A stretch of DNA of 5,391 nucleotides. Origin: Nitrosopumilales archaeon. GTDB lineage: Archaea; Thermoproteota; Nitrososphaeria; Nitrososphaerales; Nitrosopumilaceae. The notes under the pieces were generated by a model, which had not been told where the DNA came from, searched no databases, and saw nothing but the letters and a program-made list of their open reading frames with translations. The position numbers and the translations under genes were made by a program. Shown here in pieces: positions 1 through 5,391 of this stretch. Within the stretch, counting starts at the first letter, position 1. Every line of letters starts with the position of its first letter. The stretch is taken from NCBI GenBank assembly GCA_016838795.1, contig JAEHKQ010000112.1, forward strand, positions 1 through 5,391, in the 5' to 3' direction.

Positions 1-1102
1 CCCCTGTGGGTTCCTCTACAGGATGTAAAATCAAACCATCATCTTTTTCCTCTATACCGATTCCAAATTTTTGAAGCTCACGACCAATAATTGAAATTCT
101 ATCTGTTTCTTTGTACCTAGCATGTTTTATGTTAAAAATTTTAATTGAATTTTTTGTTTTTAACGCAAGTATTGACAAAGGTGGTAACAAGTCTGGAGAG
201 TTGTTTAAATCAAATTTACCTCCCTGCAATTTTTCTGGAGACTTAACGCTAATGTAATTTTCATCTATAGAAACATCAACTCCTATTTTTTTCAAAATAT
301 CAATAAACACTTCATCAGCTTGTGGTAATTCACTAGCAGTAATTTGAATTTTTAAATTATCCCCAATTAGAACACATGCTGAAAGTAATAGTGCTAAACT
401 AGAATAATCAGATGGAATAGTAAATGTTGTCGCGTTATAGGTTTGTGGGGGTATTGTATATTTTTTGTAAATAATGTCAGTTTTTACATGAACCCCAAAT
501 TTCTTCATAGAAGCAATTGTGGCGTCAAGATAAGGTTTTGATACTAAGATTCCTTCTATATTTAAAACAATTTCATTTTGGGAAAGAGGAGCAACTATCA
601 ATAATGCTGAAATAAATTGACTTGAGATATCACCAGGGACTGTAACTTCACCACCAGTAATTTTTCCCGAAATCGTAACTGGAGGATGGCCTTCTATTGA
701 TGAACATTTTGCTCCAAGTGATTCTAACGCATTCAATAATGGTTGCATAGGTCGCTGATTGAGACTTTGATCGCCAGAAAGTGTCGTTTTTCCATCAGCA
801 AGACTTGCTAAAGCTGATGCAATCCTTATCGTTGTACCAGAATTAGCAGCGTCAATGGTAGACGGCTGAATGATTTGATTTGAATTTCTAATAACTAATT
901 CATTTTCTAATTTTTTAATTTCTACACCAAATTTTTTACAAGCTCCAATCGTTGCATTAGTATCATCTGAAAAAAGAGCATTTTTGATAATACTCTCTCC
1001 TTTTGCAAGTGATGCTAAAAAAACTGCTCTATGAGTATAACTTTTGTTTGGTGGACAAACCAATTCTCCAGAAATTTTTGATTTTTCAACTTCACAATTC
1101 AT
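1..1102 (-). CDS. aroA: 3-phosphoshikimate 1-carboxyvinyltransferase (EPSP synthase), C-terminus cut by window edge
   Basis: EPSP synthase transfers the enolpyruvyl group of PEP to shikimate 3-phosphate, the sixth step of the shikimate pathway, in the cytoplasm. The frame is open from the ATG at 1102 to the window edge: 367 residues, probably lacking about the last 50-60 of a family length near 420. Motifs appear in family order: PPNKSYTHRA (17-26, active-site Lys20), NSGTTIR (87-93), GDQSLNQRPMQPLL (110-123), SSQFISALL (160-168), SKPYLDAT (188-195), PSDYSS (230-235), NSPDLLPPLS (301-310, Asp304 aligns with E. coli Asp313) and ARYKETDRI (328-336, Glu332 aligns with E. coli Glu341). The start is 11 nt inside the end of aroK, with GAGGT just upstream, so translation is probably coupled to aroK. 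The residue after the NSGTTIR Arg is Ile94, where E. coli has Pro101. No frameshift or stop is seen. The identification is certain; only the C-terminus is unseen. Confidence 0.97.
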   Translation of the reverse strand, partial: MNCEVEKSKISGELVCPPNKSYTHRAVFLASLAKGESIIKNALFSDDTNATIGACKKFGVEIKKLENELVIRNSNQIIQPSTIDAANSGTTIRIASALASLADGKTTLSGDQSLNQRPMQPLLNALESLGAKCSSIEGHPPVTISGKITGGEVTVPGDISSQFISALLIVAPLSQNEIVLNIEGILVSKPYLDATIASMKKFGVHVKTDIIYKKYTIPPQTYNATTFTIPSDYSSLALLLSACVLIGDNLKIQITASELPQADEVFIDILKKIGVDVSIDENYISVKSPEKLQGGKFDLNNSPDLLPPLSILALKTKNSIKIFNIKHARYKETDRISIIGRELQKFGIGIEEKDDGLILHPVEEPTG

Positions 1103-1946
1103 GGACCTCAGCCTTTTTGTTATTTATTTGAAAGACATTTATCCTCCCTTCTAAATGTGAGAATACTTTCTTAATGTTTGATATGTTGGATGGTTTTGCT
1201 ACAGCGGCTATTGCTGGCCCATTACCTGAAATTGAAGCACCAATAGCACCATTCCTAACTAAATTTGTAATTATTTTAGGACTTGAATTTAAAATTGAGG
1301 ATGTTGCTAACCCATTTAAGATCATTGCATTCCAGTAATCTGAATTTTTGGCAAAATTCCAAGCTCTATCAAAAACAGCATCTAATGTTTTGAGCTTTTT
1401 GATATTGCCCCGCTTTCTTGATTTAGGAATGAATACAACAACTCTTAGATTGGAAGGTGCTTTTTTAGAACAAATAATTTTTCGGTTATAATTATCAGTG
1501 ACTAAAAAACCTCCATAAAAACAAGCACAAGCATCATCAAAAGCTCCTGTTACACTAACTTTTGTTTCAATAGAAGCATTTACTCCTGCCAGTAAAATTT
1601 GTGAATCATTTTTTTGTGGTTTGAATAATTTCGCACAGCAAAGTGCAACTACTGTTGATATTGCACTTGAACTTTTAAGGCCATACCCAGTTGGAATTTC
1701 AGATTCTAAGACCACACGTAATTTTACTTTCTGTAGTTGTTTTTTTGAAACAATTTTCTCTATTGTTTTTTTAATAAGTTTTGAACTGATATTTTCATTT
1801 TCAGATTCTAAGATTATTCCGGTACCTGGCGATCTTTCTATTTTTACTTCAACTTTTGGATTAATGCCAAGAGTTGAACCTTTGCCAGTAGCAATTGCAT
1901 TTACAATCGATACGGCGCCATGGATTGTGGCTTTCATAACTGTCAT
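1092..1946 (-). CDS. aroK: Archaeal shikimate kinase (GHMP superfamily)
   Basis: This enzyme phosphorylates shikimate with ATP to shikimate 3-phosphate (step five). It is the archaeal GHMP-fold kinase, unrelated to the P-loop AroK/AroL of bacteria. The 284-residue product shows the family N-terminal block VNAIATGKGSTLGI (15-28), the ATP-phosphate-binding motif 2, PTGYGLKSSSA (85-95), an acidic motif GAFDDACACFYGG (134-146, with Asp137/Asp138) and the C-terminal GHMP motif GASISGNGPAIAAV (236-249). Length fits the family. I chose the ATG at 1946 because it forms a TGATG stop/start overlap with aroE and has GGTGG six nt upstream. A TTG at 1949 and an ATG at 1937 (protein beginning MKATIHGA) are alternatives; the latter also matches the conserved start of the domain. 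The C-terminus overlaps aroA by 11 nt. Other GHMP kinases (homoserine, mevalonate) are less likely given the N-terminal block and the neighbours. Confidence 0.95.
   Translation of the reverse strand: MTVMKATIHGAVSIVNAIATGKGSTLGINPKVEVKIERSPGTGIILESENENISSKLIKKTIEKIVSKKQLQKVKLRVVLESEIPTGYGLKSSSAISTVVALCCAKLFKPQKNDSQILLAGVNASIETKVSVTGAFDDACACFYGGFLVTDNYNRKIICSKKAPSNLRVVVFIPKSRKRGNIKKLKTLDAVFDRAWNFAKNSDYWNAMILNGLATSSILNSSPKIITNLVRNGAIGASISGNGPAIAAVAKPSNISNIKKVFSHLEGRINVFQINNKKAEVHEL
1105..1109 (-). promoter_or_regulatory. Possible Shine-Dalgarno site for aroA
   Basis: The minus strand reads GAGGT here, a good match to the archaeal Shine-Dalgarno core, but it lies only two nt before the ATG at 1102, which is closer than usual. 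It is embedded in the final codons of aroK. Coupled re-initiation from the overlapping aroK stop may matter more than this site. Confidence 0.35.
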
Positions 1947-2767
1947 CAAAAACCACCAAGAACTGCTCGTTTCATGGCTTCATAAGGAGCTTTTGTATTG
2001 TGCCAAATTTCAAATGCTCTAGTCGCTTGACCTAATAGCATTTCATAACCATATATTACAGTGGCGCCAATTTTTTTCGATTTTTGAATCAGATCAGTAT
2101 TCATTGGCATTGACACAATATCATACACCACTGTATCCTGATTGATTGTTTCAACCTTAATTGGGCTAGGCTCATTTTTTAATCCAATGGGGGTTGCATT
2201 CACAATTAAGTTACATTTAGAAGAATGATCATCTATCTCTCCTAAGGAAATTGAATTTGCATTGGTTCCCATTTTTTGCGCAAATTCACAAAGTGCAATT
2301 GCATTTTCTTTAGTTCTGTTAGCGATAGTTATTGTATTGATTCCTTCTTTTGCAAGACCAGCAACTATTGCTCTAGCTGCCCCACCAGACCCAATGATTA
2401 ATGCATTTAAATTCTTGATTACAATATTTCTTCTTTTGATTGGTTCTAAAAAACCATCCATATCTGTGTTGTATCCTTTTAATTTACCATCATTGTTGGA
2501 AACAGTGTTTGCAGCTCCTATGATACTACAATCTTCATCTACCTTATCTAAGAATTTCATGATGTCAACTTTATGTGGTATGGTAACATTAAATCCAGAG
2601 ATTTTGATTTTTTTTAATCCTTCAATCCCATCTTCTAGATCACCTTTTGGAATTCTATAAGCAATATAGGCGCAATCTAGTCCCAGTTCTTTGAATGCAG
2701 CATTATGAATATTAGGTGATAAAGAACGATCGATTGGATCCCCTATCACAGCATATGTTTTCATCAT
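1946..2767 (-). CDS. aroE: Shikimate 5-dehydrogenase (NADP-dependent)
   Basis: AroE reduces 3-dehydroshikimate to shikimate, probably with NADPH (step four). The 273-residue product has the substrate-binding domain first: SLSPNIHN (15-22), GFNVTIPHK (58-66, catalytic Lys66) and GYNTDMDG (98-105, catalytic Asp102). A Rossmann domain follows with IGSGGAARA (125-133) and the NRT motif (150-152) typical of NADP-preferring members, then NATPIGL, and a C-terminal YGYEMLLGQATRAFEIWH block that closes over the active site. Two tandem ATGs (2767 and 2764) are possible starts; they differ by one residue and the family usually begins close to MKTYAVIG. No Shine-Dalgarno is visible upstream, but a TATA-like element lies 26-31 nt upstream, which suits a leaderless message. 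The stop shares one base with the aroK start. Length is normal and all key residues are present. Confidence 0.97.
   Translation of the reverse strand: MMKTYAVIGDPIDRSLSPNIHNAAFKELGLDCAYIAYRIPKGDLEDGIEGLKKIKISGFNVTIPHKVDIMKFLDKVDEDCSIIGAANTVSNNDGKLKGYNTDMDGFLEPIKRRNIVIKNLNALIIGSGGAARAIVAGLAKEGINTITIANRTKENAIALCEFAQKMGTNANSISLGEIDDHSSKCNLIVNATPIGLKNEPSPIKVETINQDTVVYDIVSMPMNTDLIQKSKKIGATVIYGYEMLLGQATRAFEIWHNTKAPYEAMKRAVLGGF
1953..1957 (-). promoter_or_regulatory. Shine-Dalgarno site for aroK
   Basis: The minus strand reads GGTGG here, six nt before the ATG at 1946. It shares GGTG with the archaeal Shine-Dalgarno consensus GGAGGTGA. It lies in the last codons of aroE and supports the ATG at 1946 over the TTG at 1949 or the ATG at 1937. 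Confidence 0.5.
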
Positions 2768-2792
2768 CTAATTTTTTCTTATGAAAGATTCA

Positions 2793-2798
2793 TTTAAA
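2793..2798 (-). promoter_or_regulatory. Candidate TATA box for an internal aroE-aroK-aroA promoter
   Basis: The minus strand reads AGTTTAAATG around this site, resembling an archaeal TATA box. Its centre is about 28 nt before the first aroE ATG, the spacing expected if transcription starts at or next to the start codon. It lies in the only sizeable intergenic gap of the cluster (2768-2843), and aroE lacks a visible Shine-Dalgarno. This is inference from spacing and composition; AT-rich spacers produce such matches by chance. Confidence 0.4.
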
Positions 2799-2810
2799 CT
2801 CTAAAGTTTA
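2795..2810. repeat. Short inverted repeat in the aroD-aroE spacer
   Basis: On the plus strand TAAACT (2795-2800) and AGTTTA (2805-2810) are perfect 6-nt inverted arms around a 4-nt CTAA centre. The left arm overlaps the candidate TATA box of aroE. Its place suits an operator that would block TBP/TFB binding. The AT-rich arms make a poor terminator hairpin, and no T-run follows on the transcribed strand. It could equally be chance. Confidence 0.3.
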
Positions 2811-2843
2811 GTTTAATGCAATTTGTAAACATATTCACTTTTT

Positions 2844-3506
2844 CTAACCTGAAATTGATTTTATTTCGTCTAGACTAAATTGTCCAGGCGCAATGGGCTT
2901 ACCTAGCGAAACATATGTGTAAGGACTGCCAAGATAAAGGCAAAGAATTCTTGACATTTTTCCAAAATCGCCCATAGAAAAAGCAATCAAGTTTGTTCTA
3001 GAAGCAATTCCATACAGAGATAAGACCAAAGCTGAATCCTCTGCATACTTTGCATTGGTTACAATTTTGATATTTTTTGAAAATTTTCTCATTTTCTTGA
3101 ATATTTTATTTAGAAATGAGAAGTTTGGGGTTTTTTTAAAATCATGCCAAGATACCAAAATTGGCGTTTTCGTTATTTTGAGATAATTTGTTAACAACTT
3201 GTTTTTCTTAAGAGAGTTAAATTCAACATCTAATAGAAAAGGACTGTATTCCGCAATTAGTTTCAAGATTGAAATCCTTTCTTTTTCGGTCCCTGAGAAT
3301 TTTCCTCCTTCTGATTTTGGTCTTAAAGTACAGACTGATTTTTTCAAATCGCTTTTTACTAGTTTTAAGGCTTCAGGTACTTTTTCAGGTTTTAGAAAAT
3401 CAAATCTTAATTCAACATAATCCGATTTTTTTAGAGCTTTCTTAGTAGCAACTTTTAATCTCTTTGGGGTCTTTTCTGCTATCGTCACACAAGTTTTGTA
3501 TTTCAT
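2844..3506 (-). CDS. aroD: 3-dehydroquinate dehydratase, type I
   Basis: AroD removes water from 3-dehydroquinate to give 3-dehydroshikimate (step three) through a Schiff base in a TIM barrel. The 220-residue product matches the compact archaeal type I enzymes. Visible active-site elements are ELRFDFL (32-38, Glu32 and Arg34), CTLRPKSEGG (59-68, Arg62 and Glu66), SWHDF (119-123, catalytic His121), NIKIVTNAK (145-153, Schiff-base Lys147), FSMGDFGKMSR (176-186, Met178 and Arg186) and PIAPGQF (204-210, Gln209). In bacterial enzymes the residue before APGQ is Ser (Ser232 of Salmonella/E. coli numbering); here it is Ile205. The protein is very Lys-rich. The ATG at 3506 follows the aroB' stop by six nt with no visible Shine-Dalgarno, so re-initiation after aroB' is likely. 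It is clearly not the unrelated type II enzyme (AroQ). Confidence 0.96.
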   Translation of the reverse strand: MKYKTCVTIAEKTPKRLKVATKKALKKSDYVELRFDFLKPEKVPEALKLVKSDLKKSVCTLRPKSEGGKFSGTEKERISILKLIAEYSPFLLDVEFNSLKKNKLLTNYLKITKTPILVSWHDFKKTPNFSFLNKIFKKMRKFSKNIKIVTNAKYAEDSALVLSLYGIASRTNLIAFSMGDFGKMSRILCLYLGSPYTYVSLGKPIAPGQFSLDEIKSISG

Positions 3507-3512
3507 TATGGG

Positions 3513-4574
3513 TTACTTTTCAAGAATATATTCATCAGAAACTTCCATGCCAAAATGTCGGCCGATCGCAGTCTTTGAATGAACTAAAACTGTATCGCCT
3601 TTCTTTAGATGCGTCACAGATACTAATCTTCCATTTGGTTTGACAAATCTAATGGTCTCCGCATCCTGTGCAATTATTCCCCCTATTTCATTACCAGCTT
3701 TGGCCTTAATCATCAACATTGGACGTCTTTCTATTTTTGAACGACCAACGGTAACTCTCCTTGCTTTTCCTTTTGAATCTAAAACTAAGACTTCAGTTCC
3801 AGTCTCAATTTCTGATAGATACTTTGTTGTTCCATCAGGAGATAAAGTATAACAATGAACTGCTCCCGCATTAACTCTGAATGGTCGTGGAGAGGTAAAT
3901 GATGAACCAACTGATTCGTTATGTACCAAAAACATAAAGTTGGCTCTACTTCCAATTAACATTCCTTCTCCTTTGTGTAACATCGATGCTGTATCAACAC
4001 ACACTCTTTCTCCATCCCCAACTTCCTTAATGTCAATTATCTTAGCATTTTTTAATTCGAAACTCTTTGTTCCAAGATACACTAATGTTTCTCTAACTTC
4101 ATTTATTGAAGAAGTGCTGAAAATAACTCCATCGACTCCAACTTCAAGAATCGAAAACATTTTTCTAGCTTCTTTGGGACTCCAAGCAAGCGCAAAAATT
4201 TTAGTATGAACCTTGTGGAGTTTTGCGATAATATTTTCGAGAGGAATGATTTTCCAATCCTTTACTTCAATAACAACAAAATCTAGTCCTTTTTTAGCAG
4301 ATGTTAAAACATTCTCAATATCGGAATTTGACAAAATTTTGAATTTCCTTCCTATTTTCTTCCCTTTTGGTTTGGTGACTGAACCCTTTTCAAGTATTAC
4401 ATATTTTGCTGAACTTGAGGGATAAATTGTAATTAACTTGGTGCGTATTTTTCCGAGTGATTTAGGATCACAGTAAATCATTCTGATCCCCTCATTTTCT
4501 AACTGAGGAAGAAATTTCCCAAGTTGTTTTTTTGAAACCTTTGGTGAAATTATTAATTCACGCGCTTTACTCAA
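3513..4574 (-). CDS. aroB': 3-dehydroquinate synthase II (archaeal AroB'), TTG start
   Basis: AroB' carries out the NAD-dependent oxidative deamination and cyclisation of ADH to 3-dehydroquinate, replacing classical AroB in archaea. The 353-residue product shows the family's conserved core: GDGERVCVDTASMLHKGEGM (186-205) followed by LIGS, then RPFRVNAGAVHCY (230-242), KYLSEIETG (251-259) and the C-terminal VGRSKIERRPM (276-286), AQDAETIRFV and a final GRHFGMEVSDEYILEK tail. The first 170 residues match the methanogen protein less obviously. The start must be the TTG at 4574: no ATG or GTG lies in frame nearby upstream, and the next Met is residue 32, inside the domain. The TTG overlaps the end of aroA' by eight nt, with no strong Shine-Dalgarno, so translation is probably coupled to aroA'. 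The name is solid; the TTG start is the main uncertainty. Confidence 0.94.
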   Translation of the reverse strand: MSKARELIISPKVSKKQLGKFLPQLENEGIRMIYCDPKSLGKIRTKLITIYPSSSAKYVILEKGSVTKPKGKKIGRKFKILSNSDIENVLTSAKKGLDFVVIEVKDWKIIPLENIIAKLHKVHTKIFALAWSPKEARKMFSILEVGVDGVIFSTSSINEVRETLVYLGTKSFELKNAKIIDIKEVGDGERVCVDTASMLHKGEGMLIGSRANFMFLVHNESVGSSFTSPRPFRVNAGAVHCYTLSPDGTTKYLSEIETGTEVLVLDSKGKARRVTVGRSKIERRPMLMIKAKAGNEIGGIIAQDAETIRFVKPNGRLVSVTHLKKGDTVLVHSKTAIGRHFGMEVSDEYILEK

Positions 4575-5349
4575 TTTTTTTCGCTGCTTCCTTGGCCGTT
4601 TCTTTGTTGAATATGATTGCCGCTAGTGCTTGAACCATTTGTTGTGGATTTTTATGAGCAAAAATATTTCTGCCGTAAGTGATTCCTTTTGCGCCAGCGT
4701 TCATTGCATCTTCAGTCATTTGTAAAACATCATCATCTGATTTTGCTTTAGGCCCACCAGCTATGACTATGGGAACTGGAGTACTTTTCACAATTTTAGA
4801 AAATGAATCAATATCTCCAGTGTATACTGTTTTTACGATGTCTGCGCCACACTCTGCTCCAATTCTAGCAACGTGACCTACAATTTTAGGATCATGCGGA
4901 TCCTTGATCTTTTCTCCTCTTGGATACATCATAGCTAATAGTGGAACATGCCATTGGTGACATTTATGAGCCATCATTCCAAGCTGTTCCAACATCTCTG
5001 GTTCTTCTTTTCCACCAATGTTGATATGAATTGAAACTCCATCGGCACCTAATCGTAACGCTTCTTCCACATTTCCTGTTAGCATTTTTCGATTAGGAGA
5101 CAAAGAAAGAGATGTACTACTTGAAAAGTGGACTAAAATACCAACTTTAGTTGGTTTTGGTAATGTTTTGAGAATTCCTTTGTTAATAATAACACTTGTT
5201 AATCCATGATTCTCACATTGATAAATTACAGAATGTGGATCCTCTAGCCCCTCAATAGGTCCATTTGAAATACCATGATCCATTGGGATACAAAGCATTT
5301 TTCCATCTCTCAAAATACGATTTAATCTAATCTCAACACCAGTTACCAT
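4567..5349 (-). CDS. aroA': 2-amino-3,7-dideoxy-D-threo-hept-6-ulosonate (ADH) synthase
   Basis: This class I aldolase-family enzyme joins L-aspartate semialdehyde to a 6-deoxy-5-ketofructose 1-phosphate-derived unit to make ADH, the first step of the archaeal route to 3-dehydroquinate. With the ATG at 5349 it has 260 residues. Motifs are CIPMDHGISNGP (20-31, Asp24), MYPRG (141-145, Tyr142), GADIVKTVYTGDIDSF (168-183, Schiff-base Lys173), IAGGPK (196-201) and YGRNIF (225-230). These align with Asp33, Tyr153 and Lys184 of Methanocaldococcus MJ0400 as I recall it. The adjacent aroB' separates it from the related class I fructose-bisphosphate aldolases, which share these motifs and cause frequent misannotation. 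A GTG at 5370 would add seven residues. I prefer the ATG because a TATA-like element sits about 29 nt upstream of it, which would place the GTG upstream of the transcript. It is the first gene of the cluster seen here and overlaps aroB' by eight nt. Confidence 0.93.
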   Translation of the reverse strand: MVTGVEIRLNRILRDGKMLCIPMDHGISNGPIEGLEDPHSVIYQCENHGLTSVIINKGILKTLPKPTKVGILVHFSSSTSLSLSPNRKMLTGNVEEALRLGADGVSIHINIGGKEEPEMLEQLGMMAHKCHQWHVPLLAMMYPRGEKIKDPHDPKIVGHVARIGAECGADIVKTVYTGDIDSFSKIVKSTPVPIVIAGGPKAKSDDDVLQMTEDAMNAGAKGITYGRNIFAHKNPQQMVQALAAIIFNKETAKEAAKKIE

Positions 5350-5374
5350 AGTTTGATCTGCCTTCTGCACCCTA

Positions 5375-5385
5375 CTTAAAAATAA
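5375..5385 (-). promoter_or_regulatory. Candidate TATA box for the aroA'-led operon
   Basis: The minus strand reads TTATTTTTAAG here, a T/A-rich TATA-like element whose 3' half is centred about 29 nt before the ATG at 5349. That spacing would give a leaderless or nearly leaderless transcript starting at that ATG. Only six more bases of upstream sequence are in the window, so the transcription-factor recognition region cannot be judged. Confidence 0.35.
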
Positions 5386-5391
5386 CGTGAA

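Noticed and set aside
1947..1949. TTG at 1949 as the aroK start
   Set aside because: An ATG follows immediately at 1946 with a TGATG coupling arrangement and a Shine-Dalgarno at good distance.
1621..2022. Plus-strand open frame of 133 codons across the aroK/aroE junction
   Set aside because: It lies opposite two genes with intact family motifs, spans their boundary, and gives a low-complexity Phe/Ile/Ser-rich product with no recognisable domain.
2262..2660. Plus-strand open frame of 132 codons opposite aroE
   Set aside because: Its hydrophobic product looks membrane-like, but this is the antisense of AroE Asp/Glu/Lys/Asn-rich codons. No upstream initiation signal is seen.
2795..2843. Transcription terminator after aroD
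   Set aside because: The inverted repeat is short and AT-only in pairing strength, and no T-run follows on the minus strand.
3507..3512. Missing Shine-Dalgarno before aroD as a sign of a wrong start
   Set aside because: The ATG six nt after the aroB' stop gives the expected N-terminus (KTCVTIAE leading into the first strand), and close spacing explains re-initiation without a strong site.
3199..4876. Several short plus-strand frames (65-89 codons) opposite aroD, aroB' and aroA'
   Set aside because: All sit wholly inside minus-strand genes with clear motifs and have no recognisable product.
4567..5370. Class I fructose-bisphosphate aldolase as the identity of the first gene
   Set aside because: Fold and Lys/Tyr/Asp motifs are shared, but the match to ADH synthase is closer and the overlapping aroB' fixes the pathway.
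1..5391. RNA genes, CRISPR repeats, mobile elements or attachment sites
   Set aside because: Almost every base lies in one of six coding frames. I saw no tRNA-like cloverleaf, spaced direct repeats or transposase motifs on either strand.

Overview
The window carries six consecutive genes of the shikimate (chorismate) pathway, all on the minus strand, so transcription runs from the right edge to the left. The set is archaeal in type. The first two steps use 2-amino-3,7-dideoxy-D-threo-hept-6-ulosonate (ADH) synthase and the non-classical 3-dehydroquinate synthase (AroB'), not DAHP synthase and classical AroB. The shikimate kinase is the GHMP-fold archaeal enzyme. The DNA is AT-rich, the proteins are rich in Lys/Ile/Asn, and junctions are very tight. 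This looks like a low-GC archaeon, most likely an ammonia-oxidising Nitrososphaerota (Nitrosopumilus-like) genome. The archaeal assignment is firm; the lineage is inferred from composition and general similarity, not from a search.

Layout in transcription order (right to left): ADH synthase (aroA', 5349-4567), 3-dehydroquinate synthase II (aroB', 4574-3513), type I 3-dehydroquinate dehydratase (aroD, 3506-2844), a 76-bp gap holding a candidate internal promoter, shikimate dehydrogenase (aroE, 2767-1946), GHMP shikimate kinase (aroK, 1946-1092), and EPSP synthase (aroA, from 1102, running off the left edge). Junctions are an 8-nt overlap, a 6-nt gap, a 76-nt gap, a 1-nt TGATG overlap and an 11-nt overlap. 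The gene order is exactly the order of the enzymatic steps. Only chorismate synthase (aroC) is not seen; it may lie beyond the left edge.

Together the products would convert L-aspartate semialdehyde plus a 6-deoxy-5-ketofructose phosphate (the methanogen route) through 3-dehydroquinate, 3-dehydroshikimate, shikimate and shikimate 3-phosphate to EPSP. All are predicted to be soluble cytoplasmic enzymes. The catalytic residues that can be placed by motif are present in every gene, and I see no frameshift or internal stop. The run appears to form two translationally compact blocks (aroA'-aroB'-aroD and aroE-aroK-aroA). The second could have its own, possibly leaderless, transcript.

I found no RNA gene, mobile element, CRISPR array or unknown gene. 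This is a well-preserved biosynthetic cluster rather than a new system. The points worth a second look are the strict gene-order colinearity, the candidate promoters and start choices, an A7 tract at the aroA'/aroB' overlap, and a few residue-level differences.
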